Shown here piece by piece: positions 1 to 9,194 of a DNA stretch of 64,000 nt (within the stretch, counting starts at the first letter, position 1; each line of letters opens with the position of its first letter). This DNA comes from Psychromonas sp. MB-3u-54 (lineage in GTDB: Bacteria > Pseudomonadota > Gammaproteobacteria > Enterobacterales > Psychromonadaceae): the NCBI RefSeq assembly GCF_002836415.1, contig NZ_PJBP01000180.1, forward strand, positions 1 through 64,000, given 5' to 3'. The notes under the pieces were generated by a model that was not told the DNA's origin, made no database searches, and saw only the letters and a program-made list of their open reading frames with translations. Position numbers and translations under genes: made by a program.

Positions 1-545
1 CTCAGCTTTCAGCTCGCAGCTCGCAGCTCGCAGCTCGCAGCTTTCAGCTTTCAGCTTTCAGCTCGCAGCTTTCAGCTCGCAGCTTTCAGCTTTCAGCTTT
101 CAGCTTTCAGCTCGCAGCTTTCAGCTTTCAGCTCGCAGCTCGCAGCTTTCAGCTTTCAGCTTTCAGCTCGCAGCTTTCAGCTTTCAGCTTTCAGCTTTCA
201 GCTTTCAGCTCGCAGCTTTCAGCTCGCAGCTCGCAGCTTTCAGCTCGCCACTCGCAGCCCGAAGCTCGCCACTCGCAGCCCGAAGCTCGCCACTCGCAGC
301 CCGAAGCTCGACACTCGCAGCTCGCAGCTCTCAGCTCTCAGCTCTCAGCTCGCCACTCGCCGCTCGCCACTCTCAGCTCGCCACTCGCAGCTCGCCACTC
401 GCCACTCGCCACTCTCAGCTCGCCACTCTCAGCTCGCCACTCGCAGCTCGCCACTCGCCACTCGCCACTCTCAGCTCGCCACTCGCAGCTCGACACTCTC
501 AGCTCTCAGCCCGAAGCTCGCCACTCGCCACCCGAAACTCAAAAC
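1..545. repeat. Degenerate heptamer array (pyrimidine-rich half)
   Basis: The first 545 bases are almost only 7-base words of the forms AGCTCGC, AGCTTTC, CACTCGC and AGCCCGA in irregular order, shading into ACTCAAA words at the right end. There is no credible ORF. The left end is cut by the window edge. In the other arrays of this window a purine-rich half (GAGCTTC-like words) lies to the left of such a half, so the partner here may lie outside the window. It sits upstream of the FIST gene; its function is unknown. Confidence 0.9.
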
Positions 546-656
546 TCAAAACTCTTTCTTCAGTCTCGTTTCTCGTCCGCCATTTTTGTTATAGTTTTGC
601 CTCCATATTTTAAAATTAACGTTTTTGAAAAATCTATTCAAAAACCGGGATAAAAC

Positions 657-1805
657 ATGACTCAGATTAAAACCATCACTGCGCTCAGCAGCTTAAGCGA
701 TGTACAACGGGCCAGTGAAGAGATACATCAGCAGCTTAGTAATGACGATCTTGGTTTTATTCTCTTTTACTGCTCCTCGGTCTATTCATTACCCGCGATC
801 GCATTGTCGATGCAGGCTTTATTTGGCAATACCAAAATTGTCGGCTGCACCACAGCAGGCGAGATAAGCTCTGCAGGTGATCAGGAACATTCCATTGTCG
901 CGATCGGTTTTTCATCAACGTATTTTGCTATCAGCGCAGAGTTAATAAAATCGATGTCCGGATTTGATCTGCTTGATGCACAACAAACCATTAACAGACT
1001 CAGCGAACAATGCAGCTCAAAAGCATTAACCCCTATTAAGAACAACACCTTTTTACTGACGTTACTTGACGGACTGTCCTTTGAAGAAGAGCACTTTTTA
1101 GCGGCGTTAAACTCGGCCGCAGCCGGCATTCCGCACTTTGGCGGCTCGGCAGGCGGAGATAACAATCTCAGCAATACCCACGTCTATTACGACGGTCAGT
1201 TTTATCAGCAGGCGGCCGTTGTTATTATGGTCAATACTATCTGCCCCTTTGAAGTTTTTAACTGTCATCATATAAAGCGGGCCACCGAAAAACTGGTGGT
1301 GACCAACGTTGATGCAACGAGCCGCACTGTCTACGAAATCAATGCCGAGCCTGCTGCACTGGAATACGCGCGCTTATTAAACCTTGAGGTTAAAGATCTC
1401 TGTCCGACGGTTTTTTCGCTTAATCCGCTGGCCGTAAAAGTGGGCGGTCAGTATTACATCCGCTCGATTCAGAAGGTCAATGAAGCCGATTTAAGCTTAA
1501 CTTTTTACTGCGCCGTGGACGTCGGCATTGTGCTCACGGCTGTCGAGATGGACGATATTCTGCATTCCTTATCCGCAAAGCTTGTCGATATTTCCGAGCG
1601 TTACGGCAAACCAGAACTGGTACTTGCCTGCGACTGTGTTTTAAGGCGTTTGGAAATTGAGCATAAAAATTTAAATACGCAGGTACAGGCATTAAACAGA
1701 CAATATAAAATAGCTGGCTTTAATACCTATGGTGAACATATTAACGGCATTCACCTTAATCAAACCTTTACCGGTGTTTATATCGCGGGAGGTCCGAATG
1801 AATGA
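657..1805 (+). CDS. FIST-domain sensory protein (NosP-like)
   Basis: 382 residues matching the FIST_N plus FIST_C architecture: an N-terminal part with the typical VGCTTAGEIS stretch (about residues 62-71), a GGSAGGDN turn near 160-170, and a C-terminal half ending GVYIAGGPNE. FIST proteins are cytosolic small-ligand sensors. The subgroup encoded next to a PAS histidine kinase includes NosP, a haem protein that senses nitric oxide and controls its partner kinase. The stop codon overlaps the kinase start (ATGAATGA), so the two are translationally coupled. The ligand here is inferred from neighbourhood; a haem ligand cannot be assigned from sequence alone. It could instead bind amino acids or another small molecule. 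Confidence 0.85.
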   Translation: MTQIKTITALSSLSDVQRASEEIHQQLSNDDLGFILFYCSSVYSLPAIALSMQALFGNTKIVGCTTAGEISSAGDQEHSIVAIGFSSTYFAISAELIKSMSGFDLLDAQQTINRLSEQCSSKALTPIKNNTFLLTLLDGLSFEEEHFLAALNSAAAGIPHFGGSAGGDNNLSNTHVYYDGQFYQQAAVVIMVNTICPFEVFNCHHIKRATEKLVVTNVDATSRTVYEINAEPAALEYARLLNLEVKDLCPTVFSLNPLAVKVGGQYYIRSIQKVNEADLSLTFYCAVDVGIVLTAVEMDDILHSLSAKLVDISERYGKPELVLACDCVLRRLEIEHKNLNTQVQALNRQYKIAGFNTYGEHINGIHLNQTFTGVYIAGGPNE

Positions 1806-4326
1806 GGTGCTGCTGAGCGATGAAAATAAACGCCTGAAATATGACAATGCCAAACTTCTGAAAATTAATAAAGCATTAATGCAGCGTGTTGAAGAGGGCG
1901 GTAATCAGTCGGCACCCTATGCCGCTTTTGAGCATTCAGTACATTTAGCTGAACAGGTCAGGGAAAAAACCCAGATACTGGGTGAAACACTGTCGCAGCT
2001 GGAACGCCGCAACCGTCAATTAAAAACCTTTCAACAACGCTTTACGGATGCCATAGAAAGTCTTTCCGAAGCCTTTGTTTTATTAGACAGTGACGGACAA
2101 ATTATTCTTCAGAACAGCAATTTTGAAGCCTTTCTGCGAACATCGAATCTGCCCTCGGAAACCGTGCTTAACCTTAAAACCCTGACCGAAAGAAAAGATC
2201 ATCAAAAAAACACTCATAATGACGGTCAACCGCTAAAACCGGTTTTTCAGTTATTCGACGGACGCTGGTTTCAGCTTAACGAACGGCCTACTGTCGAAGG
2301 CGGAAGGGTATTGCTTTATACGGATATCAGCGCCTTAAAAAAAGCCGAAACAGTACGTTACGAACAGGCAATGGCGCAGAAATCCGTGCAGCTTCACAGT
2401 CTGGTGGATAATTTATCTCAGGGTGTGGTGCTGTTTAGCAGCGAAAAGCAGATTGAAGTCTGGAACAACCGTTTTGTACAACTGAGTCAGTTAACAGCCG
2501 CGCAGCTGCGCGACAATACAGGCTTACCCGCTTTGCAGGCATTGACCGAGCTGGAACTGCCCACTCACTTGCGTTTAGGCAGTGACTTTTATGTGCAGAC
2601 CTTAAAGGGGGGAACCGTACTGGAAATAAGAGTTCACCAGCTTGATGATGGAAAAACCATCATAACCTATACCGATATTACCGAGCGCCACCGCAATCAA
2701 CAATCTCTGCAGGAAAATGAGCGCCGGCTGCGCCTGATAACCGATAACGTACCGGCGATGATTGCTTATATCGGTGCTGATCTTAAATTTGAATTTACCA
2801 ATCAGGTTTATATTGACTGGTACGGCAGCTCTTCTCGAGGGATTGATATTTCAGCGCTGGATAAAAGCCTTAATTATAAGCAGATTAAGCCCTTTGTGAA
2901 GCGCGCCTTAAACGGTGAAAGTGTCATTTTTGAAAGTAGAGAACTAAACCGTGCCGGTGAGCCTAATTATCTGCTCAAGTCCTATGTCCCTAACCTTGAC
3001 AGCAGCGGCATTGTGCTGGGCTTCTTTGTTTTAATTCGCAATATTACCGAGCGCAGGATAAATGCGTTAGCCCTGCAGAAAGCCCATGATCAACTGGAAA
3101 TAAGGGTGGTTGAGCGCACCTCGCAGCTTTCGAGCCTCAACCAGAAACTACTCAATGAAGTTGAAGAACGCCGCCGAATACAAACTGATTTACAGGCTGC
3201 CACCAGGGAGGCTGAACAAGCCAATTTTTCTAAGACAAAATTTCTGGCGGCCGTCAGTCACGATTTACTGCAACCGCTTAATGCGGCACAGCTGTTCACC
3301 AGCTCAATCGTTGAAAAGACGCTTGATAATAATTTAGCCCCTTTAATTAACTCGGTCAGTAGTTCGCTTGATGATTTAGAAAACCTGATCTGCACCCTGG
3401 TTGATATTTCAAAATTAGATGCGGGTGTGGTGAAAGCGGATAAATGCAGCTTTAAACTTTCCGAATTACTGGATAACTTAGTGCGAGAATACCAGCAGCA
3501 AAGTGGCCTTTACGGTGTGCAGTTGCGCTATGTCAGCTGTGGCGGTCTGGTGCACAGCGACAGTTTTTTATTAGCCCGCATCCTGCGTAATTTTTTATCC
3601 AATGCCTTCAGATATACGGACAAAGGCAAAGTATTGCTCGGCTGCCGGCGTGTGGGTAATAACATTCGCATCGAAGTATGGGACAACGGCGCGGGTATCG
3701 AAGAGGATCAGCAGAGCGAAATTTTTAAAGAATTTAAACGTCTGAAATCATCACGCAGCGCATTCGCCAACGGCCTTGGTCTGGGCCTGGCCATTGTTGA
3801 TAAAGTATCCAAGGTACTTGAACATCCGGTTAGAGTCTCCTCGACACTGGGAAAAGGTTCGTTGTTTTCAGTGACGGTGCCGCTCGCTGACAAGACTGAT
3901 TTACCCCAGCCTGCGGCGAAGATCAATCAGGCATTAATCAATACAGAGCTCGCCGGACGTACAGTCTGGCTGGTTGATAACGATTTTAATATTTGCGCTG
4001 CAATGAAACAGCTGCTCGAAACCTGGGACTGTACCATCATCACCGCGGCAAGCCTTGCCGATTTAGAAGCGCTGGTGGATATTCAAAATGACCAAGCGGA
4101 TATTTTAATCGTTGATTATCATCTCGATGACGGCATTAACGGTCTGGACGTTGCAGAGCAGATTAATCACCTACGCCGCAAGCCGTTACCGGTATTAATG
4201 ATCACCGCCAATTACAACAAATCATTAAAAAAAGAAATTAAAGAGCACGGTTTATTGTTATTACATAAACCAGTCAAAGCGATAAAATTAAAAACAACGA
4301 TGCTGCATTTGTTAAATAAGAAATAA
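1798..4326 (+). CDS. PAS hybrid sensor histidine kinase (NahK-like)
   Basis: I place the start at 1798, which overlaps the FIST stop and follows a GGGAGG ribosome site, giving 842 residues; an upstream in-frame start at 1729 lies inside the FIST gene. Order: N-terminal coiled coil, three PAS-like domains (about 80-180, 200-295, 305-420), a second coiled coil, HisKA with the phospho-acceptor in VSHDLLQPLN (His488), HATPase with the N box near Asn602 and GLGLGLAIV, then a C-terminal receiver with acceptor Asp773 in ILIVDYHL. No membrane segment is visible, so it should be cytosolic and take its signal from the FIST protein. The likely output is phosphotransfer to the response regulator on the opposite strand at 4573-5223. 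Confidence 0.9.
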   Translation: MNEVLLSDENKRLKYDNAKLLKINKALMQRVEEGGNQSAPYAAFEHSVHLAEQVREKTQILGETLSQLERRNRQLKTFQQRFTDAIESLSEAFVLLDSDGQIILQNSNFEAFLRTSNLPSETVLNLKTLTERKDHQKNTHNDGQPLKPVFQLFDGRWFQLNERPTVEGGRVLLYTDISALKKAETVRYEQAMAQKSVQLHSLVDNLSQGVVLFSSEKQIEVWNNRFVQLSQLTAAQLRDNTGLPALQALTELELPTHLRLGSDFYVQTLKGGTVLEIRVHQLDDGKTIITYTDITERHRNQQSLQENERRLRLITDNVPAMIAYIGADLKFEFTNQVYIDWYGSSSRGIDISALDKSLNYKQIKPFVKRALNGESVIFESRELNRAGEPNYLLKSYVPNLDSSGIVLGFFVLIRNITERRINALALQKAHDQLEIRVVERTSQLSSLNQKLLNEVEERRRIQTDLQAATREAEQANFSKTKFLAAVSHDLLQPLNAAQLFTSSIVEKTLDNNLAPLINSVSSSLDDLENLICTLVDISKLDAGVVKADKCSFKLSELLDNLVREYQQQSGLYGVQLRYVSCGGLVHSDSFLLARILRNFLSNAFRYTDKGKVLLGCRRVGNNIRIEVWDNGAGIEEDQQSEIFKEFKRLKSSRSAFANGLGLGLAIVDKVSKVLEHPVRVSSTLGKGSLFSVTVPLADKTDLPQPAAKINQALINTELAGRTVWLVDNDFNICAAMKQLLETWDCTIITAASLADLEALVDIQNDQADILIVDYHLDDGINGLDVAEQINHLRRKPLPVLMITANYNKSLKKEIKEHGLLLLHKPVKAIKLKTTMLHLLNKK

Positions 4327-4560
4327 TTTTCGAGCTGCGAGAGTCGGGCTGCGAGCTGCGAGTTTTCGAGCTTCGAGTTTTTGAGCTTCGAGCTTCGAGC
4401 TTCGAGTTTTTGAGCTTCGAGTTTTCGAGCTTCGGGTTCCTCGCAGCTCGCCACTCTTTGCTCGCAGCTCGCAGCTCGCCACTCTTTGCTCTCTTTGCTC
4501 GCCACTCGCAGCTCCTTGCTCGCCACTCGTAGCTGTTGGCTGTTAGCCTTCTCGCCCTCC
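4327..4560. repeat. Inverted heptamer array
   Basis: The left half (about 4330-4437) is built from GAGCTTC, GAGCTGC and GAGTTTTC words; the right half (about 4440-4560) from CTCGCAG, CTCGCCA and CTCTTTG words, roughly the reverse complement. The whole could fold into a long imperfect hairpin. It fills the gap between the convergent kinase and response-regulator genes and may also end transcription from both sides. Confidence 0.85.
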
Positions 4561-4572
4561 CGCCTTCAAGCC

Positions 4573-5223
4573 TTAAATATGTTGACTAAAGTCAATATCA
4601 GCGCAGCCTAGTACTACTTTAACGCGGTTAGAAGCGCCCAGTTTTTTGAGAATGGAGGAAACATGGCTTTTAACCGTTGCCTCTGAAATAAACAGATTAA
4701 CAGCAATCTGTTTATTGGCTTCTCCCTGGGAAAGGTTTTTTAATACCATCAGTTCCCGGCGTGTCAGTGATGCGATTTTTTCCGGTAAAACAACAAATTC
4801 ATGATTAGATTTTGGCACTTCCGGCAAACGCATAATATCAGCCGGCAGGCAGACATTACCCGCAAAAACACTTTCAAGCGCTTCAAAAATGCATTCTTTA
4901 GAAGAAGATTTAGCAATAAAGCCGACTGCACCGTAGGAAAGTGTTTGTAATATCGTCTGTTTATCCCGCTCTGCCGAAATAATCACCACGGGTATTGTCG
5001 GGCATTCATTACGCAGGGCTAATAACCCCTGCAGACCGGACATACCCGGCATATTAAGATCTAAAAGAATCAGGTCAAGATCGTCATTATCTTTAACAAA
5101 TTCAAGCGTCGAATCAATATCTTCAGTCTGCTCGATGATCGACGCCTTAAAGCTTTCAGCAATAATATTGGCGATCGCATCTCTAAACAAAGGATGATCA
5201 TCTGCAATTAAAATTTTATACAC
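4573..5223 (-). CDS. NarL/LuxR-family response regulator
   Basis: 216 residues with a GTG start (RC of 5221-5223) preceded by an AGAGG-like site. The N-terminal receiver has the acidic pair D8/D9, phospho-acceptor Asp55 in ILLDLNMPG, and the conserved Lys105 in GFIAKSS. The C-terminal LuxR-type HTH (about 147-207) contains LTRRELMVLKNLSQGEANKQIA and ATVKSHVSSILKKL. It is a DNA-binding transcription factor, probably the phosphorylation target of the convergent hybrid kinase; this resembles the ErdR/AgmR-type regulators found with NahK/ErcS kinases. The target genes cannot be read from this window. Confidence 0.9.
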   Translation of the reverse strand: MYKILIADDHPLFRDAIANIIAESFKASIIEQTEDIDSTLEFVKDNDDLDLILLDLNMPGMSGLQGLLALRNECPTIPVVIISAERDKQTILQTLSYGAVGFIAKSSSKECIFEALESVFAGNVCLPADIMRLPEVPKSNHEFVVLPEKIASLTRRELMVLKNLSQGEANKQIAVNLFISEATVKSHVSSILKKLGASNRVKVVLGCADIDFSQHI

Positions 5224-5369
5224 AATACCAGCCTCTTGGTAATAAAGAACGCTGGCACTTTAACAGCTTTTTTGCACGTACCGACAAGCGGACTTAAACC
5301 ATGTGAAGTTTAACACTCTTTAAGGTCCATTCTGGCTAATATTTTTTTGCTGTTTATTTGTTAATGTTT

Positions 5370-5440
5370 TTACGCTTCGAGCTTTCGAGCTTCGAGCTCG
5401 CCTTCTCGCAGCTCCTAGCTCGCCACTCGCAGCTCTTCTT
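5370..5440. repeat. Short inverted heptamer array
   Basis: GAGCTTTCGAGCTTCGAG words on the left pass into CTCGCAGCTC and CTCGCCACTC words on the right, the same purine-then-pyrimidine order as the larger arrays. It ends directly at the hemH stop codon. Confidence 0.75.
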
Positions 5441-5441
5441 C

Positions 5442-6464
5442 TTAACCCAAGTTCGGTTTTAACACTTCAAACATGGCTTCAATATGATCATCACGATCAT
5501 TTAATGCGGCGATATAGCGATATTTTTCACCGCCTGCGTGCTTAAATATCTCGCGATTTTCAACTTCAATTTCTTCCAGAGTTTCTAAGCAATCAGCGCT
5601 AAAAGCAGGGCTGATAATCGCGATGTCTTTAATGCCTTCTGCAGGATAACTTTTTAAGGTTGCATCGGTATAGGGCTTTAACCATTCGGCTTTACCAAAA
5701 CGACTTTGGAAAGTGCTGACAACGAGATCCTTATCCAGGCCAAGTTTTTCAACTATCAGACGTGTGGTTTGCAGGCACAGGCAATAATAAGGGTCGCCAT
5801 TTTTTAAAAACAGTTTCGGCATACCATGATAGGAAAAGACTAATTTTTGCGGCATGCCGTTGGCCGCTAAGTCTTCACTAACACTGTTGGCTAACGAATT
5901 GATATAGGCCTCATTTTTGTGGTATCCATTAATAAAGTGCAGCTCAGGTACCCAACGCCATTTGCATAAAACTTTAGCCACAGCATCAAATGTTGAACCT
6001 GTGGTGGGACTTGAATACTGCGGATACAAAGGAAATACCACAATCCGAGTGAAGCCCTTTTCACGTAATTCTTCCAGACCCGCTTCAATGGAGGGATTAC
6101 CGTAACGCATGGCCATCACCACCTCGGTATTTTCATACCCTTTATTCTTTAAAAAGTCACTCAGTTTATCGCGCTGCACACGTGTCATATGGGTTAAGGG
6201 TGAACCCTCTTTGGTCCAAACACTTTCATAGAGTTTGGCAGAACGTTTAGGCCGTGTTCGAAGAATAATGCCGTGTAAAATCATCATCCACAGTAAACGC
6301 GGGATTTCAACGATACGTCGATCGGATAAAAATTCTCTTAAATAAATGCGTAACGCTTTGGCGGTAGCGGCATCGGGGCTGCCAAGGTTGGTAAGCAAAA
6401 TGCCGGTTTTTTGATGAAAACGCCCTTCATGAGGGTTGTCGGTAATACCTGAAAATCGTGACAC
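5442..6464 (-). CDS. hemH: Ferrochelatase
   Basis: Inserts Fe2+ into protoporphyrin IX, the last step of haem synthesis, at the inner face of the membrane. I choose the GTG at 6462-6464, because AAAAGGAG lies six bases upstream; a longer in-frame reading to 6503 has no such site. This gives 340 residues, a normal length. Seen: GILLTNLGSPD near the N terminus, the catalytic His213 in SYHGMP, the CLCLQTT stretch, and Glu294 in DCLETLEEI. A CxxxC-containing [2Fe-2S] C-terminal tail, present in some bacterial enzymes, is not seen. It lies upstream of nothing co-transcribed except the repeat array; ubiG follows on the same strand 100 bp upstream. Confidence 0.95.
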   Translation of the reverse strand: MSRFSGITDNPHEGRFHQKTGILLTNLGSPDAATAKALRIYLREFLSDRRIVEIPRLLWMMILHGIILRTRPKRSAKLYESVWTKEGSPLTHMTRVQRDKLSDFLKNKGYENTEVVMAMRYGNPSIEAGLEELREKGFTRIVVFPLYPQYSSPTTGSTFDAVAKVLCKWRWVPELHFINGYHKNEAYINSLANSVSEDLAANGMPQKLVFSYHGMPKLFLKNGDPYYCLCLQTTRLIVEKLGLDKDLVVSTFQSRFGKAEWLKPYTDATLKSYPAEGIKDIAIISPAFSADCLETLEEIEVENREIFKHAGGEKYRYIAALNDRDDHIEAMFEVLKPNLG

Positions 6465-6568
6465 ACAAAGCTCCTTTTGAGCATATAGAGTTGAAATAAG
6501 CACTACTTAACCTGCAGTGATTTGATAATATTTTCTGAGTGAATTTATAGGGCACTCATTTTGTTCGC

Positions 6569-7333
6569 CTAGGGAGCACAAGTCACGGGTTTTATGCATG
6601 CCGTGACATAATTGACCGACAGATCCCGCTGCGAAATCGACCAGCGCCATAAAAGTGGGTTAAAAGAGAAGCCCCTTTTATTTAACTGCGTAAGTCCGGC
6701 TCTTTCCGTAATGCTGGAAAGCTCGTCCGGAGTAATAAATTTGCTCCAATCATGTGTTCCAATTGGCAGCCAGCGCATCACCCGTTCAGCGCCGATAATC
6801 GCCACCATATAACTTTTAGGATTGCGATTGATAGTCGAACAGATCATCAATCCGCCGGGTTTTAACAGCGCCGCACAGGCATTAAGAAAGACCTGCGGGG
6901 AAGCAACATGCTCGATTACCTCCATATTGAGGATCACATCAAACTGTTCTCCCTCGTCCACTAAAGCCTCGGCCATAGTGTGGCGATAATCAATTTTCAG
7001 CCCTGATTTTTCGGCGTGAATTTGCGCAACGGGGATATTCCGTGCAGCCGCATCTGCACCGACCACCTCGGCACCGAGCAGTGCCATCGGCTCGCTTAAC
7101 AGACCACCACCGCAGCCGATATCAAGTAATCGCAGCCCCTCAAAGGGCTTCTGGCTATTGCGGTCACGACCGAACTTGGTGGTTATCTGATCAATAATAT
7201 ATTCCAGCCGCGTAGGGTTGAGCATATGCAGGGGTTTGAATTTTCCAGTTGGACTCCACCATTCGGCAGACATTGCTTCAAATTTAGCAATTTCCGATTT
7301 ATCAATTGTATTTCTGGATGGTATTGCACTCAT
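6569..7333 (-). CDS. ubiG: Ubiquinone biosynthesis O-methyltransferase
   Basis: 254 residues. It carries out the two O-methylations of ubiquinone synthesis, using S-adenosylmethionine. Seen: the N-terminal family signature with FEAMSAEWW followed by [11 protein letters not shown] (about 18-40), the SAM-binding LDIGCGGG (70-77), and [13 protein letters not shown] as motif post I/II. The C terminus ([11 protein letters not shown]) differs from the usual short tail of E. coli UbiG but is still in frame. It is on the same strand as hemH, about 105 bp upstream, so co-transcription is possible; both serve respiratory cofactors. Confidence 0.95.
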   Translation of the reverse strand: MSAIPSRNTIDKSEIAKFEAMSAEWWSPTGKFKPLHMLNPTRLEYIIDQITTKFGRDRNSQKPFEGLRLLDIGCGGGLLSEPMALLGAEVVGADAAARNIPVAQIHAEKSGLKIDYRHTMAEALVDEGEQFDVILNMEVIEHVASPQVFLNACAALLKPGGLMICSTINRNPKSYMVAIIGAERVMRWLPIGTHDWSKFITPDELSSITERAGLTQLNKRGFSFNPLLWRWSISQRDLSVNYVTACIKPVTCAP

Positions 7334-7506
7334 ATTATCAACCTACCATTATTATTAATCTGAATTCGGATTAAGGCTCAAGATTATTATCTTCAGCTCA
7401 ATATTATTGTCGTCTTCACAGCCCAATATTTTCAACACCTTAATCTTCACTTCAACACCGTCATCTTCGAGGTATTTTAGTCGAAGATCTCGTTCAGATA
7501 AGGCGT

Positions 7507-7623
7507 ATACGAAACGCATTAAAGATGTGATCAGATTTATTATTCAATAATCATTACGACGGCTTTATAAGTGTCAATTTTTCCTTTGAAGGCATTGTTT
7601 ATAAATTTAATGCGTTTGGTATC
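7507..7623. mobile_element. MITE-like element, copy 1
   Basis: About 117 bp ending in imperfect inverted repeats: TATACGAAACGCATTAA on the left and TTAATGCGTTTGGTAT on the right. The inside is nearly identical to copy 2 at 7755-7870 over about 95 bp. There is no coding capacity, so mobilisation would need a transposase in trans. Confidence 0.75.
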
Positions 7624-7650
7624 AATACGTGACCAAAGAAAAACAACAGG

Positions 7651-7722
7651 CCGAGCCTAAAGGCTCAGTTCCGAGAGACGGTGCACACTTTATTATTTGG
7701 AACCGGGCCTTCAGGCTCGGCA
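7651..7722. repeat. Palindromic element between the MITE copies
   Basis: Starts GCCGAGCCTAAAGGCTCAG and ends GGGCCTTCAGGCTCGGC, so the two ends are imperfect inverted repeats of about 23 bp. A related element occurs at 44238-44309, again beside a MITE end. It may be a REP/BIME-like or terminator-like unit. Confidence 0.65.
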
Positions 7723-7754
7723 ATGTTTTTAAAAACATCCTATCAAAAATTATC

Positions 7755-7870
7755 ATAGCAAACGCATTAATTAAGTGATCAGATTTATTATTCAATAATC
7801 ATTACGACGGCTTTATAAGTGTCAATTTTTCCTTTGAAGGCATTGTTTATAAATTTAATATGTTTGGTAT
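7755..7870. mobile_element. MITE-like element, copy 2
   Basis: About 116 bp; left end ATAGCAAACGCATTAA, right end TTAATATGTTTGGTAT. It is in the same orientation as copy 1. The left-end sequence occurs again at 44171-44186 and in related form at about 40200-40215. Confidence 0.75.
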
Positions 7871-7898
7871 TCTTGATAAGAAAAAAGTCTTTAAGCGG

Positions 7899-8375
7899 CT
7901 AATCTTGTGGCGCTATAAACCACTCGGGTGGCGCGCGTTTAGTCCACTTTGCAAATTTGGCTTTATCGCCCCGATAAAAATTTCTATAAGCCGATACCGG
8001 ATCGTTAGCCACTTTATAACTATCCGGCATGGCTTGGGGAAAGGTTGTTAATCCGATAGATAAAAAGGAATACTGAGATATTACAGTTAGCACCGCAATA
8101 GACTTGTGATCTGTTTGCTTATCATATCGATATTTGTATTCTTTATTTAGCTCAAGGGTTAACTCACTCAGCCACAAAAAATTATCAAAAGAGGCTTCGG
8201 CCCATAATACCGAAGGATGATTTACATGAGTTGATTTATAAGGGGTTGAAAAGCCTTTTTTATTTAATACGGTACAAAGGATTTGCACACTTTCCAGAAT
8301 CATTTTAACCACATGCTGATCACAATGATATTGTGCACATGTTTTAATATCATTATCCAGAATGAAAATGTTCAT
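7899..8375 (-). CDS. Conserved hypothetical protein, phage-type family
   Basis: I prefer the ATG at 8375 over the GTG four codons upstream, because AAGGTG sits eight bases before it; this gives 158 residues. The sequence has conserved-looking blocks: an N-terminal MNIFILDND, HCDQHVVKMILES (about 18-30), THVNHPSVLWA, and a C-terminal PVSAYRNFYRGDKAKFAKW. I recognise this pattern from short proteins found in phages and scattered bacteria, without known function; the His/Asp/Lys block could be catalytic, but this is speculation. No signal peptide or membrane segment is visible. It lies next to mobile repeats, which fits acquisition by transfer. Confidence 0.75.
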   Translation of the reverse strand: MNIFILDNDIKTCAQYHCDQHVVKMILESVQILCTVLNKKGFSTPYKSTHVNHPSVLWAEASFDNFLWLSELTLELNKEYKYRYDKQTDHKSIAVLTVISQYSFLSIGLTTFPQAMPDSYKVANDPVSAYRNFYRGDKAKFAKWTKRAPPEWFIAPQD

Positions 8376-8501
8376 CGCCGCCGACACCTTAAATCATCGC
8401 TATTATTGTTGAGGGTAAAATAGTCTATTACTGCTCTGGCAGCTAAAAAATACAATTTTTTTAGCTGCGTTAAATCACTGCCGCTAATAGATTGTGTGTT
8501 T

Positions 8502-8771
8502 TTATACTTTATCTTGATCAGCCAATAAATCTGATATTCTGTTAAAAAAAATGTCCAGAGTATCTTTTTCTTTATAGTCAAAATCGTGTTTACCATGAAA
8601 CATGATCGTCACAGTCAAATCTTTATAGGCTAACCAGCAGGTATATCCGTCGAAATCCTGAGAGGCACGAATACCTGAAAGCTCATAAACGCCATCGGTC
8701 CTGCTGCCCTTAGTGGTGACTAAATTAAACATTTTTAACATGTTTTGTTTTTTTATTTTATCTAAATACAT
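8502..8771 (-). CDS. DUF3081 family protein
   Basis: 89 residues, ATG at 8771. It resembles the small gammaproteobacterial DUF3081 family: a helical N terminus (KMFNLVTTKGSRTDG), then GIRASQDFDGYTCWL followed by YKDLTVTIMFHGKHDFDY, and an acidic helical tail. It has no known function and is probably cytosolic. A second reading in another frame at 8372-8596 is only a shadow. The gap to the next gene holds no other ORF. Confidence 0.8.
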   Translation of the reverse strand: MYLDKIKKQNMLKMFNLVTTKGSRTDGVYELSGIRASQDFDGYTCWLAYKDLTVTIMFHGKHDFDYKEKDTLDIFFNRISDLLADQDKV

Positions 8772-9041
8772 AACGTTCCCTTACTTGGACATTCAGCACT
8801 GATCATTTATCTAAAAATGATCAGACTAATCATTGCATCAATCAGCTCAAAGCTTGAAAGTCCGATTAATAGTGCTTAATGTTAAATGTTAACTATTACA
8901 ATGCCTACATACGAGCTGCAAGGCAATAGGGATCAATTTGAAAAGTTGGCGGGCAATATTCGGTGACTTTACCGATATCGCACCCTACGGGCTTTGAGCT
9001 TCGGGCTTTCTAGCTGCGAGTTTCGAGCTGAATAGTTATCG

Positions 9042-9194
9042 GTAGGGTGCATTTTATGCACCACAAGCGTTGGTAATCGGTGCACGAAGTGCACCCTACG
9101 GGTTATGTTATTGTAGGGTGCATTCCATGCACCGCAAGCTATGAATGTTGCGTAGAGCTCTACGGTTATGTAATCGGTAGGGTGCATTTTATGC
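9042..9194. repeat. GTAGGGTGCAT palindrome cluster
   Basis: GTAGGGTGCATTTTATGCACC at 9042, an inverted partner GTGCACGAAGTGCACCCTAC ending at 9099, GTAGGGTGCATTCCATGCACC at 9113, and GTAGGGTGCATTTTATGC at 9178. A further half (GCACCCTAC) is at about 8980-8988. The same unit is at 40132-40189. This is REP/BIME-like sequence. Confidence 0.8.

Larger units (their letters stand above)
7334..7898. other. Intergenic region made of mobile-repeat debris
   Basis: No gene is seen. The region from 7507 to 7870 consists of two copies of one MITE-like unit flanking a different palindromic element (separate entries). 7334-7506 is AT-rich with TCTTCA/TCTTCG words and no recognisable feature. Confidence 0.7.

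Noticed and set aside
1-545. CRISPR array
   Set aside because: Units are 7 bases, degenerate and without spacers; no cas genes in the window.
4212-4526. 104-codon - strand frame between kinase and regulator
   Set aside because: It consists of array words plus the antisense of the kinase end.
8372-8596. 74-codon - strand frame overlapping the DUF3081 gene
   Set aside because: It lies partly over the DUF3081 gene in another frame and has no recognisable pattern.
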